A stretch of 34,847 bases of DNA from contig JAAOYC010000059.1 of NCBI GenBank assembly GCA_018221125.1, forward strand, positions 1-34,847. The letters are read 5' to 3'. Position 1 is the stretch's first letter, and every line of letters starts with the position of its first letter. Shown here piece by piece: positions 15,470-28,271 of the stretch. The notes beneath the pieces were generated by a model. It saw only the letters and a list, made by a program, of their open reading frames with translations. It ran no database searches and was not told where the DNA came from. The position numbers and the translations under genes were made by a program. Source of the stretch: Candidatus Woesearchaeota archaeon (GTDB lineage: Archaea; Nanobdellota; Nanobdellia; Woesearchaeales; WJKL01).

Positions 15470-16015
15470 TTATGCTAATTTTCTCTTAGCAGCCTGAAAT
15501 CCATAAGCAGCGATTCCGCCGCCAAGAGCAGTTGTTAATTGAACAACCCCCATTGCAGTCAAGAACATGACAGGAATAATCCCTAATTTAAACAATAAAA
15601 AAGCAGCTCCAAACAAAAACAAGGATTTTGCTGTGCTTCCAACAACTAAAGTCAGAACATAATTCTTCTTCAACCTCAGTTTCAGCCATTTGAAAGCAAA
15701 AACAAGAATTGCATTTCCAATCCAGATAAATGGAATCAGATACAGCAAAAATACAGTAAACTTCCCAAACAACAATCCAGCTGATAAAGCACCTAAAGCA
15801 GGAGCCAAGATAACAGGCAGTAACTTATAGCCCTTCAGATTAAGCGCTGCTGTTATCAGCATAGCATTGACTATTATCCCAACAACAATCTGCGGATGCC
15901 CAATAACAATCGGCAAAAAGAAACTAACAACAGAATAAACAATCATCTCCATATTTTCAGCTAAATAGGATAATTCATATTCCTGTGAATTAACAATCTT
16001 ATTTAGATATTCCAT
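15470..16015 (-). CDS. Multi-span membrane protein divergent from the hydrogenase genes
   Basis: About 181 residues with five or six predicted spans, shaped like a small substrate-binding (ECF S-component-like) or channel protein: PVILAPALGALSAGLLFGKF, LLYLIPFIWIGNAILVFAFK and a Gly-rich C-terminal span (TTALGGGIAAYGF). No definite family. The ATG at 16015 is favoured over a TTG at 16024 because a TATA-like box at 16041-16048 sits 26-33 bases upstream. It is divergently transcribed from the NuoE-like gene with only 98 bases between them, so shared regulation with hydrogenase is possible. A role in hydrogenase support, such as cofactor or metal uptake, is only suggested by position. Confidence 0.65.
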   Translation of the reverse strand: MEYLNKIVNSQEYELSYLAENMEMIVYSVVSFFLPIVIGHPQIVVGIIVNAMLITAALNLKGYKLLPVILAPALGALSAGLLFGKFTVFLLYLIPFIWIGNAILVFAFKWLKLRLKKNYVLTLVVGSTAKSLFLFGAAFLLFKLGIIPVMFLTAMGVVQLTTALGGGIAAYGFQAAKRKLA

Positions 16016-16040
16016 CTCAATCAATTCTATAAATAACTGC

Positions 16041-16048
16041 TATATATA
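16041..16048 (-). promoter_or_regulatory. TATA-like box of the membrane protein gene
   Basis: TATATATA on the minus strand (its own reverse complement), centred about 29 bases before the ATG at 16015. It lies some 25 bases from the hydrogenase-operon box on the other strand. Confidence 0.6.
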
Positions 16049-16066
16049 AGTTTCTAAAACCCAAAC

Positions 16067-16108
16067 TTATATAAACAACCTATCTCTAAATTCATCTAAA
16101 AAGGGGTG
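16067..16108 (+). promoter_or_regulatory. Promoter and ribosome-binding site of the hydrogenase-glycolysis operon
   Basis: TTATATAAA at 16067-16075 as the TATA-like box, and AAGGGGTG at 16101-16108 as a Shine-Dalgarno-like site 5 bases before the TTG at 16114. This operon thus has a short leader, unlike the leaderless genes around it, and the strong site may compensate for the weak TTG start. Confidence 0.6.
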
Positions 16109-16113
16109 TAAAA

Positions 16114-16521
16114 TTGCCTGACTTATTACTAACAGAACTAAGAAAAATCCAGAAGAAAGATGGTTATATTTCTGAACAAGCTATTAAGAAACTAAACAAG
16201 AAAACAGGAATCCCTTTATCCAATATCTATGGAACAGCAACTTTCTACGCAATGCTTCACACAACACCTCAGGGAAAATATATCATAGAAATCTGCAACT
16301 CTCCATCATGCTTTCTAAACAACTCATTAAACATTATCAAATACATAGAAAATAAATTAAAAATCAAATCAGGCCAGACTTCTAAAGACAAAAAATTCTC
16401 ATTACATATTGGCTCATGCATTGGCTGCTGCGATAAAGCTCCTGCAATGCTCCTAAACAAAAAACAATACACAAATCTTACAAAAGAAAAGATAGATTTT
16501 ATCCTAAAAAAATTAAAATAA
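16114..16521 (+). CDS. hydC: NuoE-like [2Fe-2S] subunit of HydABC-type hydrogenase
   Basis: A 135-residue thioredoxin-fold ferredoxin of the NuoE/HndA family. It carries one [2Fe-2S] cluster and passes electrons between NAD(H)-linked and hydrogenase subunits. The four ligands are visible: Cys61 and Cys66 (ICNSPSC), and Cys102 and Cys106 (SCIGCC). It also has IYGTATFYAML, a family hallmark, and is shorter than typical NuoE at its N-terminus. The start is a TTG preceded by AAGGGGTG (16101-16108), a Shine-Dalgarno-like site, with a TATA-like box at 16067-16075. It is the first gene of a five-gene run: the NuoF gene starts 2 bases after its stop. Confidence 0.9.
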   Translation: MPDLLLTELRKIQKKDGYISEQAIKKLNKKTGIPLSNIYGTATFYAMLHTTPQGKYIIEICNSPSCFLNNSLNIIKYIENKLKIKSGQTSKDKKFSLHIGSCIGCCDKAPAMLLNKKQYTNLTKEKIDFILKKLK

Positions 16522-16522
16522 G

Positions 16523-17637
16523 ATGCAAATAAAAAAACAAACAAAAGGAAAAGCATTGGCAAAAGCAAAAAAGCTAGGCCAGAAAGCAACTATCAATCTA
16601 ATCAAAGAAAAAGTATTACTAGGAAGAGGAGGGGCAGGCTTTCCAACAGGAACAAAGTGGGAAATGGTCTATAACGAACCAGAAAAAGAAAAATATCTTA
16701 TCTGCAATGCAGATGAAGGTGAGCCAGGAACATTCAAAGACAAATTCATTCTTGAAAAAAATCCAGAACTGGTTATTGAAGGAATAAAAATAGCAATGTT
16801 TGCAATTGGAGCAAAAAAAGCATTCATATATCTAAGAGGAGAATATGAATATTTAGAAAACAGACTAAAAAAACTAATCAAAAAAGCAAATATAGAAATA
16901 GTAGTCGGAGCAGGAGCATATATCTGCGGAGATGAGACAGCAATTCTTGAATCAATAGAAGGAAAAAGAGGGCAAGCAAGATTAAAGCCTCCATTCCCAA
17001 CAGTAAAGGGTCTATACGGAAAGCCAACAGCAATCAACAATGTAGAAACATTAGCAAATGTTCCATTAGCAATCTATTACAAAGACTGGAATCCAAATCT
17101 TAGATTATATTCTTTATCAGGAAACGTAACAAAACCTGGAATCTATGAACTTCCATTAGGAACAAAACTTTGTGATTTAATCAAATTAGGAAAGCCAAAA
17201 AACAAAATCAAAGCAATTTATTTCGGATGTTTTGGAGGATGCATGCCTCATTGTGAAAAAACAAAACTAACACCAGATGATATCTGTGGAAAAGACTGCA
17301 TACATGGAGCAGGAACAATAATAGCTGTCGATGAAAAACATAGTATTGTAGATGTAGCAACAAACATTGCAAAATTCTATGAGTTTGAATCCTGCGGAAA
17401 GTGTACACCTTGCAGAGAAGGAACAATGAGAATCTTAGCATTACTGGAAAATATCTCATTAAAAAATGCAGATATGAAAGACCTAAACACACTGCAAGAG
17501 CTTGCAGAAGTGATCAAAGAGACTTCTTTCTGTGGATTAGGCCAGACATCAACTAATCATTTACTGACAGCCTTAAAATATTTCAGAAAAGAGTTTGAAG
17601 AAAGAATAAAAGAACAGAAAGACAGGAGAAGGATAAG

Positions 17638-17641
<4 letters not shown>
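16523..17641 (+). CDS. hydB: NuoF-like NADH/FMN subunit of HydABC-type hydrogenase
   Basis: A 372-residue flavoprotein that oxidises or reduces NAD(H) with FMN and one [4Fe-4S] cluster; in electron-bifurcating hydrogenases it is the bifurcation site. Visible are the FMN/NADH loop GRGGAGFPTGTKW, NADEGEPGTFKD, an SLBB-like middle, and the [4Fe-4S] ligands Cys291, Cys294 and Cys297 (CGKCTPC) with Cys337 (SFCGLGQ). It lacks both the N-terminal thioredoxin-like domain and the C-terminal two-cluster ferredoxin domain seen in many HydB/HndC proteins, so it is a minimal version. The stop overlaps the hydrogenase start (ATGA). Confidence 0.92.
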
Positions 17642-21511
<3,870 letters not shown>

Positions 21512-21537
21512 CATTACAAAGTAGTGAAAAGAGTAAC

Positions 21538-21547
21538 ATTTATATAT
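21538..21547 (+). promoter_or_regulatory. TATA-like box of the two large surface-protein genes
   Basis: ATTTATATAT about 50 bases before the ATG at 21596. The gap leaves a leader of some 25-30 bases that includes GGGGG and AGGG purine tracts, the latter about 8 bases before the ATG. It probably drives both surface genes. Confidence 0.55.
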
Positions 21548-21595
21548 CAAGCGAATTTCTAACTTCATATTGGGGGATATATATAGGGTATTAAA

Positions 21596-23893
21596 ATGGA
21601 AGATAATATAGAGATAAAATATTCAAATCATCCTAATCAGCATAAAGAACGTAGTTGGTTAGGGACTGCAGCAGCTGCAACATTGGTTGGACTCGTTCTT
21701 GCATTTGGTGGTAAAGCATCAGCAGAAGAAGCTCCGATTATACCTCCAAGAGTATCAAGGATGACAGCAGATGAAAAATTTGAATGGTTTATGAAAGAGA
21801 AGGAAAGAAGAGAAAAACTTGGCCTTCCATCTGTATCAGAAGCAATGCAAGCAAGAAATCTCAAAAAATTTACACCCGAAGATAGAAAAGAATTATCCGA
21901 TTTTATAGAAGTTGCATTAGCAAAAAAGTTTGATGACAAAATTGAATTAGAAGGACGTTTCATGAATTATCCATTGGGCTCTGTCTCAGAACATACTGAT
22001 GGAGAACAGATATATAATGTTCGTAGTGCAAATGGCACGCATCTGTTAAACATTACTGACAATGGAGATGGTAGTTACAGAGTTGCTCATTATGCATGGC
22101 AAAAACAACAAGGCATTGAAAGAATGTATCTGCCCACTATAACTATTAAACCAGGAGAAACTTATGAACCAGAAAAGATAAAACCAAAAGAAACTCCTGA
22201 AGTAGGACCAGAACCAAAACCAGAAGAAACAACTGTTGTTGAAAAACCAAAACCAGACCACAGTGTTTTGGAAGAAATAGAAAATACACCTGAAGTAAAA
22301 CCTGAGCCAAAACCAGAATATGTTCCACCTAAACCTGAAGTTGTTTCAAAACCTGAACCAATTACACCTGAACCAGCTATAAATGTAAGAGTTGTTGAAA
22401 AACCTAAAGAAGAACCAGCTAAAAAACCTTATACTCCTTATGTAGATCCACTATCAAAAGCTCAAGATGATAAAAAGAAAGAGGAGAGGCAAAGGAGAGC
22501 AAGAACACCTAGAAGAACAAGAAGAAGATATGTTGATACAAGTTATAATTTAGAAGAAAGAGCAAATGAAGTAACAACCAGAGCAGGACTAAATTCTGGA
22601 GACAGAGAAGGCGCAACTTACAGAGCAGAGTTGGAACATACATCTGAGGATGCAGGAAATATAAGAGCAATTTATGAAAGGTCAGAAACAAAATCATATG
22701 TTCCTGATGAAGATAAACCTACAAAAAGCAGACAAAATATATTTGTAGTTGAACATAAGTTTAAACCTAATCAAAACGGAAGAGAATGGAGGTGGAGGGT
22801 TGGAGCATCTTCCTTAGAAGATATATCTAAAGCACCTACAATCACTGTGGTGACTCCAGGAACACCCCTTACAGAGACAGAGATAACTAATGAAGAAGAT
22901 AATGACGAGAATATCCATGGCTCTGTAGAAGTAAGCGCTCCTATTGCAGAAATCCACAGAGTAAATCTAGGACTTGGTTTTCCATACTTATCAGAAAAAT
23001 CAGGACAAGATAATCTTACTATAAATGAAGGAGATGTATGGGACCCTACATGGGGATGGGTGCATTTCTATGATGATTCAAGAACATCAACTGACTTTGA
23101 GTTTAAAGATAAAGCAATCATTTTAAACTTGGAATACTTACTAAAGATAAACGGAAACGCAGAACTATCAGTTTTTGGAAGAGCAGAAAAAGGAAAAGCA
23201 TCAACAAACCTTAGGGTTATTGTCAATAATAATCCTATAGCTATTGCAAATCCTGAAGATGTAGAATATTTCAGACATATGTTCGGACTTGGGGGTCGAT
23301 ACACTACAGAAGAAGCTACAGGAATAGCAAAACTCTATGCAGCACAGGGAGATGGAATTCATACAAGAGCAAAAGTAGGAGCCCATCTTGGTGGAGCAAC
23401 AAGAATCGATGGAATTAGATTACTAGGATTAGATGCAGGTTATAGTGAAAGCGACCCTTCAGTTGGAGTGACATCAGTTTATCGCCCTAAAGGAGTTGAA
23501 ATAGATGATTATAATAAATTCATAGAATCCATAATAGCTGATATGATGCCGATGGATGTAAAATCAACAGAAGAAAAGGCATTGTTCAACAGAGCTCGTT
23601 ATGAAGAACTGGTTAAAGATGGCGGAATTGCATTCCACCTTAGAGCTACTTGGCAAATGGCTGGCGAGAGAGGAGAAGAAGATGGAAACATCCTTTACAC
23701 CGGAGGAATTGGTGTTGGCTGCCGTGGTACTGTGTTAAAATACGAAAGAACACAAGATAATATAAGCCGCATTGATTCAGTTGGATTATCAGTTCATAAG
23801 GATAGATTCAGTTCCTATATTGACTTTAAAGATTGCAATGATGATGGGGAAAGATTCCGGTTGTATATGATAGGATTTGGCACTAAATTTTAG
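21596..23893 (+). CDS. Large secreted protein: Pro/Lys-rich linker and beta-barrel-like C-terminal half
   Basis: A 765-residue protein of unknown function. A signal or N-terminal span (about 20-42, ending GGKASAEE) is followed by a globular region to about 195. Next is a long Pro/Glu/Lys-rich linker (about 195-300, for example EPKPEETTVVEKPKP) like the TonB periplasmic spacer, then an Arg-rich patch (ARTPRRTRRRY). The remaining 450 residues are rich in alternating beta-strand patterns, ending RLYMIGFGTKF with a terminal Phe and hydrophobic residues at -1, -5, -7 and -9, as in bacterial outer-membrane barrels. DPANN archaea have no known outer membrane, so the barrel idea is tentative. A TATA-like box lies at 21538-21547. 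The next gene follows after 4 bases. Confidence 0.75.
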   Translation: MEDNIEIKYSNHPNQHKERSWLGTAAAATLVGLVLAFGGKASAEEAPIIPPRVSRMTADEKFEWFMKEKERREKLGLPSVSEAMQARNLKKFTPEDRKELSDFIEVALAKKFDDKIELEGRFMNYPLGSVSEHTDGEQIYNVRSANGTHLLNITDNGDGSYRVAHYAWQKQQGIERMYLPTITIKPGETYEPEKIKPKETPEVGPEPKPEETTVVEKPKPDHSVLEEIENTPEVKPEPKPEYVPPKPEVVSKPEPITPEPAINVRVVEKPKEEPAKKPYTPYVDPLSKAQDDKKKEERQRRARTPRRTRRRYVDTSYNLEERANEVTTRAGLNSGDREGATYRAELEHTSEDAGNIRAIYERSETKSYVPDEDKPTKSRQNIFVVEHKFKPNQNGREWRWRVGASSLEDISKAPTITVVTPGTPLTETEITNEEDNDENIHGSVEVSAPIAEIHRVNLGLGFPYLSEKSGQDNLTINEGDVWDPTWGWVHFYDDSRTSTDFEFKDKAIILNLEYLLKINGNAELSVFGRAEKGKASTNLRVIVNNNPIAIANPEDVEYFRHMFGLGGRYTTEEATGIAKLYAAQGDGIHTRAKVGAHLGGATRIDGIRLLGLDAGYSESDPSVGVTSVYRPKGVEIDDYNKFIESIIADMMPMDVKSTEEKALFNRARYEELVKDGGIAFHLRATWQMAGERGEEDGNILYTGGIGVGCRGTVLKYERTQDNISRIDSVGLSVHKDRFSSYIDFKDCNDDGERFRLYMIGFGTKF

Positions 23894-23897
23894 ATAA

Positions 23898-26800
23898 ATG
23901 AAACAAAAAATACTATCTATAACAAGTATATTCTTATTTTTAATAGTTCTATTTGCATCCTCTGTTGCAGCAGTTGATAGTGCTGACTTGACAGCATCAG
24001 ATACTACAGTTGAGACAACTGTTACACTTGTTGCAACAGCTGTAGAAATAACATCTACGCTCGACAGCCTTATATTCTATAGAGATGATGCTGAAATAGA
24101 AACAATTGACTGCAATCACAGGCATTCTTGTGTTTATACAAGAACAGAGATAGAAACAAATGCAACAACTCATGAATACAAATTTAAAGCTATTGGTGAT
24201 GACCAAAGTGAAAAATGGTCAAGTGCAGTAGATATTACATTCACAGGATTTGTTTATGAACAACCTGAATGGTCAAATGCAAATGCAACACCTGCAACTC
24301 CAGCAATATACGACCCATTACAAGAATATACTTTCACAGTTGATTGGGAATTATCAGACTGGTATCCTGATGTAGAATATGTTTTCTTTGAAAGCAACAT
24401 AACAGGTTCATTGGCAAATGAATCAACAACAAGAAATTACCATACTTATACTTACACAATAACAGGACTTGATGTAGGCAATTATCTTTGGAGAATGCAT
24501 GCAAGCGATGAACAAAACAATACAAATGTTACAGATGATTTTACATATACAGTAATACCAGCAGACCCAGTAATAGCTCTTACATTAAATGGAGCTGCAG
24601 CTGACCTAACTGTAGTAAGACCAGCTACTGTTCTTGCAGAAGCTGAAATAGTTACAGGAGAAGCAGCAAGCATGAATCTTTATCAAAACACAACACTTCT
24701 TGGACCTGTTCAGGAAAATATACAATACCCAATTACTTTCAATGAAAGTGGTTATTTTGAAGTTATTCTAGAATACACTGGAACAAGTAATTATAATCCA
24801 TTTAATGTATCTTTGTTTGTTAATGTTACAGACAATGCAGCACCAGGCCCAATAACAAATGTAACATCTAATGTAACAGATTATTCAATAACATGGAATT
24901 GGCTACCTCCTGCAGATGATGACTTAAATCATACAACTGTAACACTTTATGATGATGCAACTAATACAACTGTATCAACTCAGACTGCTAATGCAACAGC
25001 AACATCTGTTATATTCACAGGACTTAACCATAATTCAACATACACAGCTAGTTTCCAGACATTTGATTTGGCTGGAAATACAGATACAGCAAATATTGTA
25101 AATCATACAGCTACAACACTTTATGATAGTTTCCCACCTTTATGGTCAAATGCAATTGCATCTCCAGTAAGTCCTATTGATTATGATGTATCACAAGCAT
25201 ATCAATTTAATGTAACTTGGACAGACCCAAGACTAGACATTGTATGGGTTGAACATAATTTCACAGGAGTTCCACAAAATATTACAGTTACAACAAACAG
25301 CAGCAATGAATATTATTATAATTATTCAGTACTTGGTGCAGGAAATTATTTCTGGAGAATGTTTGCAAATGATACTCTAGGAAATGTAAACAGCACAGAC
25401 ATCTTTTCATATATAGTAAACAAAGCAGCTTCTGTTGTAAATCTTTTATTGAATACAGTTGGAAGTGATCTAACAGTAACTTATCCAGATACTGTAAATG
25501 CGTCCTTCACTTCAAACAGCGGACTGGCTGTGATGTACAGAAACGGAACAGATGTAACATCAGAAAACAATCTTGATGTAATCCTAGGAGCAGGTTATTA
25601 TAATTACACTGTTGCTGTTCCTGATAATCAGAACACTACAGCAACATCTCAAACATTATTTGTAACAGTACTTCAAAACACATCATCCTGTACATTGACA
25701 TTCACACCATCAACAGGATTAGATGATTATACTCCAATTAATGCAAGCTGTGTTTGCACAAATCCAGAAGCTACTGAAACATTATACAGGGGCGGAATAG
25801 ATGTAACTGGTGCTGAAAATAACCAATACACAACATTATCAGCAGGAAACCATAGTTACATATGCAACGTAACAGCAACACAGAATTATACAACGGCAAC
25901 AGACTCTGCAACAATATCAGTTGCTTTAGCTCCAAGATTAACAGGAGACATACAGATTAATGAATTTATGGCAGACTCTTCAACAGAAAATGATTGGGTT
26001 GAACTTTACAATAATGATTCTGTTGCAATAAATATAACTAACTGGGAAATAAATGATACAGGAAGCGCTACTGCAGCAGCTACTCTAACTGGCCTATTAA
26101 ATCCAGGAGAATTTATACAAGTTTATGTTAGCAATAGATTAGATAACGGTGGGGGAGAATCTATTGAATTAATTAATACTACTGGAGGAGTTATTGATAC
26201 TTATGCTGTAGGAGCAGGAGTTCCTCAAACAGATGTATCTATTGGTAGATATCCAGAAGGAACAAGCAACTGGTATGACCAGGAATATCCAACACCAAAT
26301 GCTACAAACATTGGCCCTGATTCAGTAGCTCCAGTAATAAACTCAGTTTCAGATACACCAGACCCTCTTAATGAAGGACAGAACATTACTATAACAGCAA
26401 ATGTTACAGATAATATAGGTGTGGGCACTGTATTGGTTGAGATAGAAGGAACAAATTATACGATGGTTGCTGGAACAGGAGATTTATGGAATTACGATTT
26501 TAATACAACAGGCTTAGCAACTGGACTGCACAGCTACACAATCTATGCAGACGATGTTTATGCAACTCCTGCTGTTTCACAAGGAGGAAGTTTCACTATT
26601 TTAGATACAACAGCACCTGTAATAAATTCAAATACAGCTTTACCAGCTCCAGTTGAAAGAGGAACTGATATAACAATAACTGCAAATGTTACTGACGATG
26701 TTTTAGTCAACTCTGTTTTAGTAGAAGTAGCCGGAGTAAACTATACAATGGTTGCTGGAACAGGAGATTTATGGAACTATAATGTTCCTACAGGAGCATT

Positions 26801-28271
26801 ATCAACAGGAGCTAATGGTTATACTATCTATGCAGATGACAGTTCAGCAAATCCTGCAACTCCTGCAGTTGGAAGCTTTAATGTTCAGGACACAGCTGCT
26901 CCTTCAATAAATTCATCAAGTCCAACTGGAACTGTAAGCCCAGGTACAATAACTATCCAATTAACAACAAATGAGATAGCTGTCTGCAGATACAACACAA
27001 CAGATGAAGCCTGGGAAAATATGACTCAAATGCCAATAACAAATGCAATGAGCCATAGTTTAGACCAAACTTTATCAGATGGAAACTATAATTATTATTT
27101 CTTGTGTGAAGACAGCATTCCCAATAGGATGAATTCAAGCCACCATTTGCAATTCAGTGTATCAACACCTGCAAGTCCACCAAGCAGTTCATGTTTCCCT
27201 GCAGGAACTAAAATATTAATGGAAGGCAATACTGAAAAGAATATTGAAGATGTTGAAGTAGGAGATATTGTAATCGGATTTGATGGAAATAAAAATATCC
27301 CTGTTAAAGTTCTTGAATTAGAATCACCAATAAGAGATCATTTATACACTCTTACATTTGAAGACGAATCTACACTACAATTAACAGAAGAACATCCTCT
27401 TTATACAAGAAACGGTTGGAAATCAATCTCACCAGAAGCAACAGCTAAAGAAAATGCTCAATTAGATGTAGGTGAAATAAAGATAGGGGATGAAGTATTA
27501 AACAGCGAAGGAAAATTCATAGAAATAATTGATATGAGTTATGAAGAAAAAAGTGTTCAAACATATAATCTAAAAAGCGTATCTGAATATAATAATTTCT
27601 TTGCAAATGGTTTCCTTGCTCATAATAAAGGTGGAAGTTCAGGATCTAATACTTACTACATTGATTTAACAAAAGAAGGAGAATCAGTAATATTAGCAAG
27701 AAACGACAGAGCTGTATTTGATTTCAAAGATGAGCAATACGAAGCAAGGAATACAGAGATTAGATCAGGAGCAGTTACATTAAGAGTTGGCACAACAACT
27801 GCAGTATTCAGCCTAGGAGATGAATTGGAATTTGACCTGGACAGTGATGGTGAAAATGACATATCTATAATACTAAACGGATTGGGAACTAAAGCAACTG
27901 TATTGATAAAATTAGCAGGTGAAGAAGCTCCAGAGATAATAACAACTACAGCACCTTCAGAACCAAAAGAACCATCTAAACCAAAAACTCTTGCAAGAGT
28001 ATTCAAAGAAGAAGTTAAAGAAGAGATATCAGCAGTAGGAGGCGCTTCTATGTTCTTGTCAAAAATCCAAAGTGCGCTAAATTCTTTTTATATAAGATAT
28101 GTGATGATAGGAATAATAATCCTTCTGATTGTACTTGCTTTGCTCAGCAGCAAAATGGAAAAAGCAGGAGCAGTAGTTGCTAAAGTAAGCAGTAAAGTGA
28201 AAGGAGTTAACATAAAAGAAAAAGCCAGTAAAATAAAGAAAGCAGTTAAAAAGAAAATAAAAAAGAAATAA
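23898..28271 (+). CDS. Giant surface protein with FN3, lamin-tail, Ig-like and Hint domains
   Basis: A 1457-residue cell-surface protein. In order: signal peptide (1-24); two related Ig-like units of the LWRMHASD / FWRMFAND type; an FN3 domain at about 315-405; Ig-like units; a lamin-tail domain at about 680-805 (IQINEFMADS, GDIQ). Two near-identical Ig-like repeats follow at about 810-1000 (YTMVAGTGDLWNY twice). A Hint (intein-like) domain spans Cys1099-Asn1243, then a small beta domain (1245-1360), a membrane span at about 1402-1421, and a Lys-rich tail. There are many N-glycosylation sequons. Hint residues present are CFPAGTKI, TEEHPLY (TxxH) and terminal His-Asn, but the next residue is Lys. 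The domain could cut the ectodomain from its anchor. It is very likely co-transcribed with the previous gene. Confidence 0.9.
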   Translation: MKQKILSITSIFLFLIVLFASSVAAVDSADLTASDTTVETTVTLVATAVEITSTLDSLIFYRDDAEIETIDCNHRHSCVYTRTEIETNATTHEYKFKAIGDDQSEKWSSAVDITFTGFVYEQPEWSNANATPATPAIYDPLQEYTFTVDWELSDWYPDVEYVFFESNITGSLANESTTRNYHTYTYTITGLDVGNYLWRMHASDEQNNTNVTDDFTYTVIPADPVIALTLNGAAADLTVVRPATVLAEAEIVTGEAASMNLYQNTTLLGPVQENIQYPITFNESGYFEVILEYTGTSNYNPFNVSLFVNVTDNAAPGPITNVTSNVTDYSITWNWLPPADDDLNHTTVTLYDDATNTTVSTQTANATATSVIFTGLNHNSTYTASFQTFDLAGNTDTANIVNHTATTLYDSFPPLWSNAIASPVSPIDYDVSQAYQFNVTWTDPRLDIVWVEHNFTGVPQNITVTTNSSNEYYYNYSVLGAGNYFWRMFANDTLGNVNSTDIFSYIVNKAASVVNLLLNTVGSDLTVTYPDTVNASFTSNSGLAVMYRNGTDVTSENNLDVILGAGYYNYTVAVPDNQNTTATSQTLFVTVLQNTSSCTLTFTPSTGLDDYTPINASCVCTNPEATETLYRGGIDVTGAENNQYTTLSAGNHSYICNVTATQNYTTATDSATISVALAPRLTGDIQINEFMADSSTENDWVELYNNDSVAINITNWEINDTGSATAAATLTGLLNPGEFIQVYVSNRLDNGGGESIELINTTGGVIDTYAVGAGVPQTDVSIGRYPEGTSNWYDQEYPTPNATNIGPDSVAPVINSVSDTPDPLNEGQNITITANVTDNIGVGTVLVEIEGTNYTMVAGTGDLWNYDFNTTGLATGLHSYTIYADDVYATPAVSQGGSFTILDTTAPVINSNTALPAPVERGTDITITANVTDDVLVNSVLVEVAGVNYTMVAGTGDLWNYNVPTGALSTGANGYTIYADDSSANPATPAVGSFNVQDTAAPSINSSSPTGTVSPGTITIQLTTNEIAVCRYNTTDEAWENMTQMPITNAMSHSLDQTLSDGNYNYYFLCEDSIPNRMNSSHHLQFSVSTPASPPSSSCFPAGTKILMEGNTEKNIEDVEVGDIVIGFDGNKNIPVKVLELESPIRDHLYTLTFEDESTLQLTEEHPLYTRNGWKSISPEATAKENAQLDVGEIKIGDEVLNSEGKFIEIIDMSYEEKSVQTYNLKSVSEYNNFFANGFLAHNKGGSSGSNTYYIDLTKEGESVILARNDRAVFDFKDEQYEARNTEIRSGAVTLRVGTTTAVFSLGDELEFDLDSDGENDISIILNGLGTKATVLIKLAGEEAPEIITTTAPSEPKEPSKPKTLARVFKEEVKEEISAVGGASMFLSKIQSALNSFYIRYVMIGIIILLIVLALLSSKMEKAGAVVAKVSSKVKGVNIKEKASKIKKAVKKKIKKK
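26458..26790 (+). repeat. Tandem duplicated Ig-like unit in the surface protein gene
   Basis: The same run of bases (ATGGTTGCTGGAACAGGAG and beyond, about 28 bases) occurs near 26463 and again near 26749, about 287 bases apart, each in a copy of an Ig-like unit with YTMVAGTGDLWNY. The neighbouring units share the ITITANVTD phrase. This is a recent internal duplication, or one kept alike by gene conversion. Confidence 0.8.

Noticed and set aside
22180-22420. Pro/Lys-rich stretch as evidence for a TonB energy-transfer protein
   Set aside because: Only the linker composition is alike; no TonB C-terminal domain, ExbB or ExbD is present.
22780-22815. GGAGGTGGAGGGTTGGAG, a G-rich stretch like the element
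   Set aside because: No match to the GGACGG start or the stem, and it codes for a normal beta-strand segment (EWRWRVGAS).
26145-26165. GGTGGGGGAGAA in the surface protein gene, as a third copy of the G-rich element
   Set aside because: It lacks the second G-tract pair and the hairpin, and it encodes the NGGGESIE turn expected of the lamin-tail domain.
27192-27629. Full intein with homing endonuclease
   Set aside because: The block is only 145 residues with no LAGLIDADG or HNH motifs, and the residue after His-Asn is Lys, so canonical splicing is unlikely.
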